From contig WOFQ01000010.1 in the NCBI GenBank assembly GCA_012184525.1, positions 834,617 through 898,616 on the forward strand: a stretch of DNA of 64,000 nt, written 5' to 3'. Within the stretch, counting starts at the first letter, position 1. The number at the start of each line of letters is the position of its first letter. Below the pieces are notes generated by a model. It made no database searches. It was not told the origin of the DNA and was given only the letters and a program-made list of their open reading frames with translations. Both the position numbers and the translations under genes were made by a program. Positions 1 to 10,889 of the stretch are shown here, in pieces. This DNA is from Xenoacremonium recifei. Its lineage: Eukaryota > Ascomycota > Sordariomycetes > Hypocreales > Nectriaceae.

Positions 1-635
1 TTTAGAGTCCGCCCTGACTAGTAGAGCACGAAGCCATCATCACGGCGCGCGAACTGATGAACTGAACTGCCCACCACACCCACCACAATCGAGATCTGAG
101 ACCTGTCCCCTCACTTCCCTCTCCCTCCTAGCCACCGCGTCGATTCTGACCTTCTGCCCGTCCCAGCTGAACGGCCGAGCCGCGAAAAGAGACAAATAAA
201 TCCCCACGATTCGATTCGTTCGCGCGCCCTCCACGCGCAAACATTCCATTCCAGAGCGGACCAAATGTTTTACACGCCCAAATGGTTCGCATCGCCTCCA
301 CACCAAGGCCGCTCACAGCCCCCCCTTGAAGAGCACGTACAGTAGTTCGTATACCTCGAGCAGGTTTAAAGGTCTGGCGAGGCTCCTTTTCATGCACTTC
401 TCCTCGTTCTGTATCCCTTCACTCTTTACCATTGTCACTCTCTTGCAACCATCTGCAGCCAGGGCGCTCTCGCAGCCTCCTCCACACTCCTTGAATCTCC
501 CCGACGCTCGTTCGCTACGCTCCTTCAGAAGAAATCCAATTCCATCCGTCCTCGTCCACTCCTTGCTCCTCATCCTCAAGGGAGATATCCATTCCATCTA
601 CTGCTTCTCCTCACCCACTACCACCACACGAAACC
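1..635. other. Gene-free leader region
   Basis: There is no coding sequence I can support here. The stretch from about 390 to 635 is rich in C and T on the + strand, as is common in the untranslated leaders of filamentous fungi, and probably belongs to the promoter and 5' UTR of the small gene that starts at 636. Open frames on either strand have no recognisable protein character. Confidence 0.4.
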
Positions 636-1194
636 ATGGCTGCCTCATCGCCTCTTCGCACTCCATCCAGCCCTACCCGCTCCTCATACCTCCCCGTCCG
701 CTCCTCGCCGCTGAACCCTTCGTCGCCGGTCGAGCAGAAGCAACAATGTCACAGCGGTCGCATCGTGCGCCGGAGACGCAGCCGACGAGGCGCCAAGCAC
801 ACCCTGTGCGCGCGGTTGTTGCGAGCCAAGGCCGCTTCGGCATGGCGGGAGCGTGTCATGATGCTGCAGTATGCTCAGTATGAGAACAGCTGTGCAATGC
901 AGCAGGCGGCTGAGCACCAAGTAAGTCCTTCCTCCTCCATCTCACATCCAACTTCATACTAACGCTTTGCTTCAGGAGTATACCCTCGTCTCTGGTCCTC
1001 GAGTACATGCCTGCAATAAGCAGCATCATCATCACCACCAACACCAGCACCAACATCAACACCAACACCACCATCAGCAGCCATATTTCCGCAAGCCCAG
1101 CCTCTCAGCAACACCGCGAGTGATGCTACCAACGGCCGCTTTGCCGGCCATGAAGTATCAGCATGTGATCCGGCCCGCGGTTATGGCGTTATGA
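636..1194 (+). CDS. Hypothetical protein, Ser/Pro-rich N-terminus and His/Gln-rich C-terminus
   Basis: I do not recognise this gene. Two exons are proposed, 636-920 and 976-1194, joined in phase 0 across a 55-nt intron with donor GTAAGT and acceptor TTCAG, giving about 167 residues. The first exon starts ATGGCTGCC, a good fungal start context. It encodes a Ser/Pro-rich leader (SPLRTPSSP), then a very basic patch (RIVRRRRSRRG), then an Ala/Arg helix (LLRAKAASAWRERV). The second exon contains a CAY/CAR repeat translated as alternating His and Gln. All three frames are largely open across that repeat, so the reading frame of the C-terminus is uncertain and an alternative acceptor could give a Ser/Thr/Ile-rich tail instead. 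The AT-rich run after 1200 (TATATG repeats) looks like a 3' UTR. Confidence 0.42.
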
Positions 1195-1492
1195 CTTGGC
1201 CAACAACGGCCACCCCGATATGTATATGTATATGAATATGGATATGATCATGAATATAGTAATAATAATGTTAATAACAACGGAATGGGATTTTTTTGCC
1301 ACGTTTGCCTCGTGCCCTATCCTACCCTGAGTGAGATGCGTGTCTAAAAATTAACGTACCTGTAACCCCCCCTTGCCGTCCGTAGTCTCTATGTATGTAT
1401 CAATCCCCCCTCCCTATGAGTGTCCGCCGTGCCCAATGCGTTGACCGTGTCAATTCCCTTATCATACATCGTTTCAACTTTCAAGACGCAGA

Positions 1493-2347
1493 TCATTGCT
1501 GCTTTTTCTCGTCCGAACTCTTCGCTTCCTTATCTGCCCCTGCCTTCTCGCCCTTCAGCGATTGTTCAACCTGCCAGATGGCCCGTTCCAACTCAATCTC
1601 CAGGGCAGGCATGTCGAGAGCATCAGAGAACGTCTGGACCTCCTTCTGAGTGAGGAGAAGTTCCTCCTTCTTCTTGGGCTCCTCAACTGGGGGCGCGTGT
1701 TGCCGGTAAAGCTGGTCCAGAATCTTGGATGGCGACGGCTGGACGAGCTTGTTCTCAAGAAGCCATTGGACGTGCTTGCCACCAGCAATGGCACGCCAAT
1801 GCGACCAGGCCCTATACACAAGGTAAAAGAAGGGCAGATTGGGTATTCTAGGGAAGATTCGTTAGCAAACAGCCATTGCACAGGGTACCGTCAAGTTCAA
1901 TACATACATCGGCACCAGCGCAAAAGGGATGGTAATGGGCATGCCCACGAAGCACCAAATCAGGCGTTTTTTATGCAACGCCTGCCTCTCAGTCGCCAAC
2001 GTTCGCAGGATAGACTCAGCGCGCTGGACCGGAATCGCAACCTCGGGAAAGCACAGCTCGACCTTCTCCTTGCCCTGTATCTCCTCGTTACGGCGCCGCG
2101 TCGACAGTGGCGGCACCGACTTGAGCCCCCATTCCTCGTAGGGGATGCGCCGAAAGGCCGAGTTGCCATAGTCGACCACCTTGCGCTGCCAGCCCGACTC
2201 CTGCTTCTCCCATTTCGCCCACATCTTGGCTGCCCAGGCGGCGCCCTTGTCGACGTAGCTCTGGTCGTGGCTGGCTCCGGCGACGTGCATGCGCTGCGCG
2301 TAGAGCAACGTGCGCCGGGTCGATATGGGGAGGAGGAAGAGCTTCAT
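1493..2347 (-). CDS. Mitochondrial K+/H+ exchange-related protein (Mit_KHE1 family)
   Basis: Two exons (2347-1908 and 1847-1493) are separated by an intron with donor GTATGT, a GCTAAC branch site and acceptor CCCTAG. They give 264 residues. The start MKLFLLPIS and the joined segment LVPIIPNLPFFYLVYRAWSH are hallmarks of the family represented by yeast YDL183C (Pfam Mit_KHE1), implicated in potassium/proton exchange across the inner mitochondrial membrane. Hydrophobic segments flank the splice junction (residues about 130-165), and the C-terminus is a charged, Lys/Glu-rich tail. I chose the ATG at 2347 because family members begin with this motif. The frame is open upstream to an ATG at 2536, and the 63 extra residues are Arg/Ser/Ala-rich and almost free of acidic residues, so a longer form with a mitochondrial presequence is possible. 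The function comes from the family; the exon structure is read from the sequence. Confidence 0.85.
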
Positions 2348-2599
2348 GATTGCGGTGGTTCGTCGGTGGCGGGAGAGATGTCGTCGAGTTGGGGTAGAAG
2401 GGAGGGACGGAGGGACCAGAATCCGGGCCAGAGGCGTCGATGGGAATGCGAGCGCGACACAGCGGGCGGTAGGCGCCAATCTATTGCGGCATGACGGAAG
2501 AATCGCAGATCGAGCAGTTCGTGACAAAGAAGACAAGCGACAGCCAGCAGAAAAATCGCGGCGGGACTGGAAGCGGTTCGTCAGCGATGGTGATGTTTG

Positions 2600-3642
2600 A
2601 CCGTGGAGTTGGCAGAATCTCTCATCTCAAATGGCTTGCGCTAGGCACTATCCGTTCTGGGCTCTAGGCTCCCCTCCCCAGTAAGCAACAAAAACAAGCA
2701 AGCTAGAGGGAAAGAAGGCCCTGCGGGAACCCGCGGCAGGTGGGCCAACGAGTGACGCACATGGGCGTCATCGTTTTGAGCATTGGCATGGGAAGGGCCT
2801 TGCACGTGGTGGAAGAGATGCCCTGGAGAGGCTTCAATGACTGGATGTATTCTGCGGGATAGACAGTGGTCAGGCCAGCTAGGGTAAGGCTCTTGCGATT
2901 ATTTGTCCTGCTATCATTCAATGGAATAAGACCGTTCTGCCACCTGCCACTGACAGCAAGCCACCCGCAGCCTCAACGGCCTGTCAAGCAGCAGCCAATA
3001 AGAGGTCTCAATTGAGCCCATTCTGTAAGTTCCAATAAGTCGAGTTTGAGGGACACGAGACAAAGGCTTGGTTTCATGAGGCAAGGTATAAAACCATCAT
3101 TTCAATCTATGGTCAATACAATCATTTTTGTTGGCTTGGTTCCTTCTGATTCATTGTTGTCTTCTTCCAGGTTTTTCTGCGCCAAGGTGTCCCAGTTGTT
3201 ATCAAAAGACGAAGTGTACGGAGACTTTTGTCCGATCGCTACAAATGCATGGCCCATTTACCACGTGGAAGCAAACGTCAAGGTTAACAGGAGAATAAGT
3301 GCAACATTATAAAGATGCCCGAAGAGCATCTGAATAACCTAGAATAATCCCATAGAGCTCACGACGCCACAACATACCGGGAAGCAGCCCTCTCGAAACC
3401 ATCTTGAGTCTCTTACCCTACACATATCGAAGAATGTTGGGTACCCAGGCATAAGCCGGACTTAACCAACCACATACGTATCAATCAGTTCAGGTAATTT
3501 CTTTCAAGATTCTCTTATCAACGCTAGGTATCTACATAACTCTCCATAAACACGGCTAGGATAGCCTCACCTCCAAAGTCTCTACATGCCACCATCTCTA
3601 TCACATCAACACCTTACCCCTCGCTACACCACTCAAACATCA
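2600..3642. other. Intergenic region
   Basis: About 1 kb between the start of the K+/H+ exchange-related gene and the stop of the lipase gene, both on the minus strand. The lipase-proximal half is AT-richer and probably holds its 3' UTR. I see no supported gene, repeat or RNA. Confidence 0.4.
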
Positions 3643-6600
3643 TCACTCTAACTCCTCCGTCGGACTCCTTCCCCTAGCCATATGCCCCTTTCCCACAATC
3701 TTCTCCGCCCAGTTCCATCCCGCCGCCAGAGGACTCGAACTCCGCTGCGTCTCCTTGCCCTTCTCCTCATGCGGCACCGGTCTTTCCGGCGGCGGTAGCT
3801 CGCCTCCAAAGTCGAGGTCGCTGTCACATTCGCTGTCCGCCCAGTCTCGTTCGCTCCACGTCACCGAGTCCATCCTATCGGTCCGCGGTGACGATCGTGC
3901 GGTGTTGGCTGAGAGGTCGCTGTCCCGCGACTTGGGCGGGGGAAGCTCCGACAAAGAATCCTCAGCTTCGCGATCCTCACTCTCGGTGCGCGTCGCAGGC
4001 GTGCCCTCGTCTGCGAGGTTCTCCTGGCTGCTCTTCGTCTCGCCGCCGTGCTCATCGGGGGCCTGGTTCATATCCTTGGCCTGCTCGGTAGAGGTCTCGT
4101 CCTCATCACGGGTGCGTGCAGACGTTGAGTCGCTGAAGTGCGAGTCTACCATGTGCTTGACGACCGGCCAACCGAACGCATTGGCAAACATTCGCCGGAC
4201 GAAGATGTTGTTGTGCGCATCTGGCTCGACCTTTACAAGCACCTTTCTCCAAGATAGATCGCGGTGGTAAGCTCTGGCAATCTTCTCCTCGACTCGCATG
4301 TTGGAAGTGTCGACGATCTCATTAGGACCTCTGTCCGGGTGGGTGTTTGCCGGGTCGTCGTAGTCCTTCGTCGATATAGATGAGTCTTGGTGATCCGGTG
4401 GCGCGAGATAAGGCGACGAACTACCACTGTTCATTGAAGCTTGTGAGTTAGAATTCGTTCTGCTAAACGTCTTCTTCCTAATCACAGCCGGGCGCTTTTT
4501 CGTGGGCGGCGCAGGTATGTCTGATGGGTGGTAGACCCGGTCATGGAAGATGGCTCGTGGCCGTTTCGAAGGGTCAAGGAGGTATTCGAGCTCCGCCACT
4601 TTGGGATTTAAAAGATCACCGGCTGATTCAAAGAACGTCGTCTTTGGAGGCGCCGTCATGCCGTAGTCGTCTTCTCCAAACTCATGTCCCGTAGTCACCT
4701 TGGATTGGCGTGGTGTGGGAACTTCCGAAGTCGAAGGCGTCGAAGAACTCGTCGACATCTCGTCAAAGTTGAGGGTCTGACTTCGTTGAAAGATCTTCTT
4801 CTGTTTGTTGGAGACTGGAGCAACCTTGGGTGGCTCATTACTCTTAAACAAGTTGAAGAATCCAGATAGGGGACCGCTAGTTGACCCAACTGAGCCAGCA
4901 GAGGGCATGTCCTCGCTATACGGTGTAGGTATCGACCGGAGACTCGCTCTGTCGTCATCAATCATTGCTGTGCTAGATGGTTGTGGAACTTCGAGCATGT
5001 GATCGCGAGAAGTAACCTCATTTTCGAGTTGGCGCTCCTCGGGGACCAGTTGCTTCTGGCTTCGAGATGCCATATTCGTGCCCGTCAACTCGGCCCAACC
5101 AAACCCAACCACCGTCTCGACTAGTCCGGCATCTCTTCGAGCCTTCTCAACTCGGCCAAGTCCTTGCCAGTCGAGGAACAGTAGACAACTCGTCCGCAAG
5201 GGAACGATACCGTCGTTGACCACATTCGAGTACACCGTTCGGTTACGGAACTTCTTCAACGCCGTATGCGCAGGTCCAGTAGGCAATATCCTCAGAAGGG
5301 GCTTGGATTCGGGCTGAGACTCGCCGTAGACCTTTTTATGGGCCGTCTCTCCCAAGTTTCCCACGATGGCGCCCCATCCACTTCTCGCAATCGTCGGCGC
5401 TCTCCATGTCAATCCCAAATCTTGACCGGTTCTCCCGACGAGCCCGAAGTCGAGCGCAAACTTGACGTATAGAGGGTTCTCGTTGCTCAATCCTAGAAAA
5501 GGGGAGGCCATAGCTATGAAGTTAATAGGTTTGATGAGGTCGAAAAATTGAGGTGAGTGTTTCTGGATGTATGCCACCGCGTACATTTGCACCGGCCCGC
5601 CGAGAGAATGCGCGATGAAGCTGATGCTGGTAATCTTGTAAGGCCGTTTCTGAGAGTCGAGGTGATCTTGGTGCTGGTCTGAGAGAATGGTACTGTGCTT
5701 GTGCGCTGGCTTGAAGTCGGCCTCGTCCTTATCGTTCCCCTTGACGGCATGGGCGACTGATTCGGCAGCCCCTTTTATTGATGGGAGGAAGGGCTGGTCT
5801 GGGTATGTCATGGACAGCACGTATCTAGCGAGTCGTTTGCCCAGGTACTTGATGCCCCTCTCGGTCTTGGTGGCGTTCCCCGAATACCCCCTGACAATAA
5901 CCTCCTCGTCGTTATCATCGTCGTCATCATCGCTGTCTGATTCGTTTTCTCGAGCCAAGCTCTCTTGGCCTTCGGCATCTGTTGTTGAATCACTTCTTCG
6001 TCCTCTTTCTGCTCTTTCTCTCTCTCTCCTAGCCTTGGCATCCTTCTTCGCCTTTCGCACTGCTGTATCGATGCTCTCCTTCATGTACAACATGTCCGCA
6101 CCGAGATTGCTGTGCAGCCCATGAGTGAGAACCACGAGATGGATCTTCTTCTGCTTCCGAGGCTTCTCGTCTTCATGTTTCGTTTCAGGGTCGCCAGTCT
6201 TGACCACACTTTCGACAGGTTTATCTGCCCCAAGCTTGCCCTTGGCTCGCACATCTCCGGCATCGTCCCATCCTGGTAGCCGAGGCGTATTCCACAGCGT
6301 CGCCGTGTCCTCCACCTTGATATGGATGGCGCGTGAGAAGACACCCCGCGGCTGCGCAGCATGGTGGCCGTCCTTGGCGCCCACGCTCTGCTGGTGATCG
6401 CTGACCTTGCCGGGCTGCGAGACCTGAGCTTGGCCGCCGATGACGGGGCTCACGTGGCTCAGGTTCAGCGACTTCTGGTCACGCGCCACCACGACTTCGT
6501 AACCCACGGCCGCCGAAGTTGAGAATATGACCTGCGATGAGACCTCGATCACCCAGCTCGCGCTCTCGTCATCGTGTTCAGGGCCCTTGCCGAAGCCTCC

Positions 6601-6942
6601 ATGGCGCCCCAGCCCGGCCGTCTGGCGGATGTCGTCGGGCACAACAAGCTCGCATTCCCAGGCACCACCGGCCTTGAGCATAGGCTCGAATTCGGGCACG
6701 CCATATCGCCGGGGGTTCTCGAATTTCTCGTTGGGATCGTAGGATGCGGGATACGCCGCCACGCAGAGGGTGTACGGGCCGTGGACAAAGGCAGCGCGCA
6801 GGGCGATCGCGGAGGTATTGCGGATGCGCAGGTAGAGCTTCTCGGGCGAGGGCAGGATGCGGTCCTGCGACGGCGTGTATGTGACGGTATATCGCACGAC
6901 CTCGCCGATCTTGAGGCTCCCGATCTGGTGCAGGAGAAGCAT
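3643..6942 (-). CDS. DUF676-family lipase/serine esterase (ROG1-like), long disordered C-terminus
   Basis: A single open exon of 1,099 residues. Residues 1-200 form a beta-rich N-terminal domain (MLLLHQIGSLKIGEVVRYTV) of the kind that precedes the hydrolase in fungal ROG1-like proteins. The alpha/beta hydrolase starts near residue 270 with HLVVLTHGLHSN, the oxyanion-hole region. The nucleophile elbow is AHSLGG near residue 446, followed by MASPFLG near 477. VVNDGIVPLR near 578 probably carries the acidic catalytic residue. An acidic Asp/Glu insertion lies near residue 340. From about 650 to the end the chain is Ser/Pro/Asp-rich and mostly disordered, but it has a conserved-looking island near 810-820 (HPSDIPAPP). 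Yeast relatives (ROG1, LPL1, YDL109C) act on acylglycerols or phospholipids; the substrate here cannot be told. No intron is needed. Confidence 0.85.
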   Translation of the reverse strand: MLLLHQIGSLKIGEVVRYTVTYTPSQDRILPSPEKLYLRIRNTSAIALRAAFVHGPYTLCVAAYPASYDPNEKFENPRRYGVPEFEPMLKAGGAWECELVVPDDIRQTAGLGRHGGFGKGPEHDDESASWVIEVSSQVIFSTSAAVGYEVVVARDQKSLNLSHVSPVIGGQAQVSQPGKVSDHQQSVGAKDGHHAAQPRGVFSRAIHIKVEDTATLWNTPRLPGWDDAGDVRAKGKLGADKPVESVVKTGDPETKHEDEKPRKQKKIHLVVLTHGLHSNLGADMLYMKESIDTAVRKAKKDAKARRERERAERGRRSDSTTDAEGQESLARENESDSDDDDDDNDEEVIVRGYSGNATKTERGIKYLGKRLARYVLSMTYPDQPFLPSIKGAAESVAHAVKGNDKDEADFKPAHKHSTILSDQHQDHLDSQKRPYKITSISFIAHSLGGPVQMYAVAYIQKHSPQFFDLIKPINFIAMASPFLGLSNENPLYVKFALDFGLVGRTGQDLGLTWRAPTIARSGWGAIVGNLGETAHKKVYGESQPESKPLLRILPTGPAHTALKKFRNRTVYSNVVNDGIVPLRTSCLLFLDWQGLGRVEKARRDAGLVETVVGFGWAELTGTNMASRSQKQLVPEERQLENEVTSRDHMLEVPQPSSTAMIDDDRASLRSIPTPYSEDMPSAGSVGSTSGPLSGFFNLFKSNEPPKVAPVSNKQKKIFQRSQTLNFDEMSTSSSTPSTSEVPTPRQSKVTTGHEFGEDDYGMTAPPKTTFFESAGDLLNPKVAELEYLLDPSKRPRAIFHDRVYHPSDIPAPPTKKRPAVIRKKTFSRTNSNSQASMNSGSSSPYLAPPDHQDSSISTKDYDDPANTHPDRGPNEIVDTSNMRVEEKIARAYHRDLSWRKVLVKVEPDAHNNIFVRRMFANAFGWPVVKHMVDSHFSDSTSARTRDEDETSTEQAKDMNQAPDEHGGETKSSQENLADEGTPATRTESEDREAEDSLSELPPPKSRDSDLSANTARSSPRTDRMDSVTWSERDWADSECDSDLDFGGELPPPERPVPHEEKGKETQRSSSPLAAGWNWAEKIVGKGHMARGRSPTEELE

Positions 6943-8052
6943 CTCGGCTGCGAGGACGCTGGAGCGCAGCGCAGCGCACGAAAGCAGAGTTGGGACTGTC
7001 CTGACGTCACCGTATCATCTGTCGCGTCCTTTTGTCTTTGTCTCGGTGGTTGTCGACAGACCGTTCAACTTAAACAGCGGCGTGGCGTCAGGGCGACTCG
7101 TTGCTTGAGGGAGAAGAAAAAAGTATGTCTCGAATAAAGACTGCAGTTGCATCAGCGGCAGGGCGGGAAATCCCAAAAGCCAAAAGACCCGACCCGTGGC
7201 ATCCGCGGGGAAGGAAGTACCTTACGGTAGCTGCACTGCACGCCGGAAAACGTGTCGGGTTTCCTTTGTTTGCTGAGCCAAAGCATGTACAATGACGGAG
7301 TTCGAGGCCCCCTCCAACACCCGGAGGTCTTGGAGGCAGTGCCAGCGGGACCCAATCACGGCCTTCAGCGGACATACCTGTCCGTAATCTCGCTCTCGGG
7401 ATCGCCCTGGCGTCCTTCCAAATGGAATTCCGTCTGTCGTTGGTCCCGGCAAGACGGGCCCCTGAGAAGGCCGGCCAGCGAGGTCCCGGCCTCCGTTAGC
7501 GGGCGGGCACGCGACCCCCGCTGTATTTTAGGGGCTCAACAGGGCTCAACGTCACACGACAGGGGTTCTTCCGTGGATTCCATTCGTACTCGCTATCAAT
7601 CTCTACGGGATCCCATCCATTGCTCACCTCAGCCCACCTCATCTCATTCTCATATCATCATTCCTTTTGTAGAAGATTTGCATGCGAGATACGATTCATT
7701 GAACAGTTCTTGAACTAAAGAACGAGAAAGAAGAAAACCCAGTAATGCAAATAACAAACCCCAAGCAAGAACCCATTCAAACAAAACCAACCCTAACCAA
7801 AACGTATGGTAGGTATCTGCAGCTGTCCATCATGATAAGTAGGCCTGCGCGGCACTCGAGCGGCTGCGCACACAGGCGTGTCTCTATTTTACAGGTGATC
7901 CATCAATATCGTCCATGTCCCGTAGTTCCAATCCCAGAGTCCCATATCCGATCCCTTTCCCTTTTACCCAACACTCGCGTGTACATCGTATGAAGTAAAT
8001 CCTTCATGTGAAATCCGTTCATATAAAAAAATTGTCGTAAAATCGTGAGAGA
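6943..8052. other. Intergenic region, lipase promoter and RBR gene 3' end
   Basis: About 1.1 kb holding the promoter of the lipase gene (minus strand, from 6942) and the 3' flank of the RBR ligase gene. The last 350 bases are AT-rich. Plus-strand open frames near 7250-7710 show no domain and look random. No gene is supported. Confidence 0.4.
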
Positions 8053-10712
8053 TCAAGCAGAAACCATAGGCATGACGGCTGCGGCGAGCTCGCCTTCCGG
8101 GTCTCCCGGCTCGACGTACTTCCTCCACACGTCGACCCGTCCCATGCCGACTCCGCGCCCGCTCAGGCCGGCCAACGTCGATGACTTCGGCGTTGATGAA
8201 GATGACGTCGGGGACTGGCTGTGGTGTCGCCGATGGTGTCGCCTTCCACGAGAACTTCGGCTCTTGTACGAGTTGTCGTCCTCGTACTCAAGCTGTTCTC
8301 GTTCCACAGCCACCGGCACGGGCCCTCTCATGCCACCATACATCATGTCTCCCATGGGAGGCGGGGGAAGACCAGCTCGTGGAGGCATTCCCATCGGCGG
8401 AGGTCTCATGGGTGGTGCGTGAGGCGGGCTGAGAGCCGGCGGCGGAGGGGGATCCATGCCCATGCCCGGCATCGAGCCTGGCGCTTGACGATTCTCCGAG
8501 AAGCGATCAGCTAGACGCCTCTCCAATGATCCTCCTTGGCGTCCTCTGGCTTTGTTGACGCCAACAACATATTTGACTCCCGGAGTCGGTCTGTCCATGC
8601 CGGGGGGAGGGCCAGCTGGGGGCGGCGGCGGCCCGTTGCGACCTCTGTGCTGATAGTGTTCATTCATAAAATGTCCAGCCGTGTTTCCCACTGCAATTTC
8701 GTCTCTAATGCCGCTGATATCTTCGTAGCGACCAAATTCGGTGTGTTGCATTCTGCGTGCCATGTCCTCGTCTCGCTGTTCTTGAAGACGGCGGATGTGC
8801 GCCTCTTCCTCGTAGTTTCGGGGCCGGGGCCGCGGACCAGTACGAACAGGAGACGGCGGATCATCAACATAGATATCTCGGACGCTCCTACCTCGTGTTG
8901 TGGGCATCGGGATATTCATATCTAGTCGGTCATCTCTAACGTCATAGTTGAACCACGGACAACCGCAGTTCTTCCACTTAAGTCCACATATCATGCAGAA
9001 TTCCGCGCCGCATCGACTATGTATGGTCAGCATTGAAAGAAGAGTTTGCCAAGGAACCTCCTTACCAAGTCATATGGTTGCAGCCTTCCTTGAGCTCAAC
9101 CATAGCTTTGCATTTGTAGCACCTCTTCCACCCCTCCGCTTGGGCTTGTCGGAGGAACCTGTCCGTCTCTTCATCGTGCGGACAGTCCCTAGCGCCGTGC
9201 CACTTGCCATTGCAAGAAACACAGACCTTGGTAGTGCAATGATCGCAACGAGCTATCTTACGGCCAGTCACCCGATCGCGTGAGATGTTGCTCGGCCTAA
9301 TCCACTCGCCACAACGTCGCGAAGGACAGTATATACGATTATGCGTGGAATACTCGGCAAATTTGCGATTCCATTGTCTCTTGAACGAAACGTCAAACAG
9401 TTTATCCACATGGCGCAGAGGGATATGATCCGAGGTGCAACACTTCGGGGGCATCTCTTGCGGATCAGTGATGGACAGCTTGAATTGGCGTTTCAAGCAA
9501 GAATTGCAACGACGGTGGCCGCACTTCAATTTGGCACATTTATTCGCGGGCACTTCTTCCATACAGACCAGGCACTTATAACTGGAACGTGTCAGACCTG
9601 AACCCAGGGGCTGCATTTGGGGCAGGGTAGGGCAGGACAGGACAGGGCAGCTTACTACTTCGTATGACGGTCGGGAGAACCTACGCGCGACGAGGAACCC
9701 CCAAAAATACTTCCCAGAATACTAGGTGGGCGTCGCGATGAGGATCGAGAGTGCCGTCGTCGGCCACGGCTCTCCTGTATAATCTCTTTCTCATAAATCT
9801 TTTGGACTCTGACATATCGTTAGATCCAGCCTGGGTGGGCTTGCGCACTCGCGAAACTAACCTTCGAGAGGCCACTGGCGGCCGAGAATCTTCGATGATG
9901 CTGGAGATTCTCAGGCCATTCTTGGGTGGATCGCTGATTTCCCGTCTGAGGACAGGTCGACGCACGGGAGAGCGACGCTCTGGGGAAGAGTGTCGGTAGC
10001 GGACCTCAACCTCCTCCTCCTCGTCGTCTTCAGATGACGGGCTCGGCGCCCTGTGCTTTTGATGTCGACGGCGACTGCTCGACGACCCCGTACGCCCACC
10101 GCTACTGGAGTGGCGTTGCCGCCGTTCCTCTCGTTCATGGCGTCTCAACTCCTTCGCATTCATTTCCTCCACAACTTCAATCTCGTCTTCGTCACTGTCT
10201 TCATCCTCCTCCTCGTCGTCGGGATCCTGAATGGGTACGGGTGGTGGCACCGGAGGATGGCGGTGTGGAGGCCGTTGGTACTCCGGACTGCGGGCTCTCA
10301 GCCGTGACTTGCGCCAACCTGGGCCGCCTGGCACCGGAACTACATCGTCATCGTCTTCGTCTTCGTCGCTTTCGTCACTGTCGGTGTTTTCGTACTGCAC
10401 GATGATCTGCGAGGGTCTTCTATATGCATCGGCAGACGATCGAGTTGGGCGCGGGGGCGGAGGCATCGTGGACTGGGATGCATCCAGGTTCCTGCTGCTT
10501 CTTCCTCTTCCAGCTCCTCCTCGGAGGGAGCCCCCAGGAGCAGGAGGTCTCTCGACGGGCCTTTGTACCTCTTCGATACGTGTTCGACGGGGCGCTGCAG
10601 AGGATGCGACGTCATGCGCAGCGTACCAATCGCGAGCGTCGGCGTGATGGGTTCTGCGGCGTGCCGAGCGGGCTTCTACGTCGTCGACGTCTCGATCAGC
10701 ACCAAGCCTCAT
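8053..10712 (-). CDS. RBR-type (RING-IBR-RING) E3 ubiquitin ligase
   Basis: Four exons are proposed: 10712-9862, 9808-9685, 9610-9066 and 9016-8053, with introns of 53, 74 and 49 nt, giving 827 residues. The N-terminal half is low-complexity, rich in Arg, Ser, Asp and Glu, and ends in SRSSSRRPPSILGSIFGG. RING1 is CLVCMEEVPANKCAK with downstream CGHRRCNSCL. The IBR domain includes CPSRRCGEW and CVSCNGKWH. RING2 starts CYKCKAMVELKEGCNHMTC and continues CGAEFCMICG. The Cys that ends HMTC is at the position of the catalytic thioester cysteine of RBR ligases, and its codon is split by the third intron (TG|T). The C-terminus is Pro/Gly/Met-rich with an Arg/His tract. The start is uncertain: an in-frame ATG at 10889 would add 59 residues of unremarkable sequence. 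The target is unknown. Confidence 0.85.
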
Positions 10713-10889
10713 GTTGAGCCAGCCCCAGCGGCCGGCGTTGGGCTTCGACACCTCCAGGGCCGCGGCGGCGCCCAGAGCGAGGCTAGCGGGCGGGTGCGCC
10801 TGGCAAAAGAATGGTTGAGAAGCGCTTGCGTTGTGCACTTGCGTTCGAGACGCTGCGGGCTGTAAAGTGATCACAGGCGGGCGAACCAC

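Noticed and set aside
1496..2494. Plus-strand open frame of 332 codons opposite the K+/H+ exchange-related gene
   Set aside because: It is the antisense shadow of the real minus-strand gene, whose motifs and splice junction are clear.
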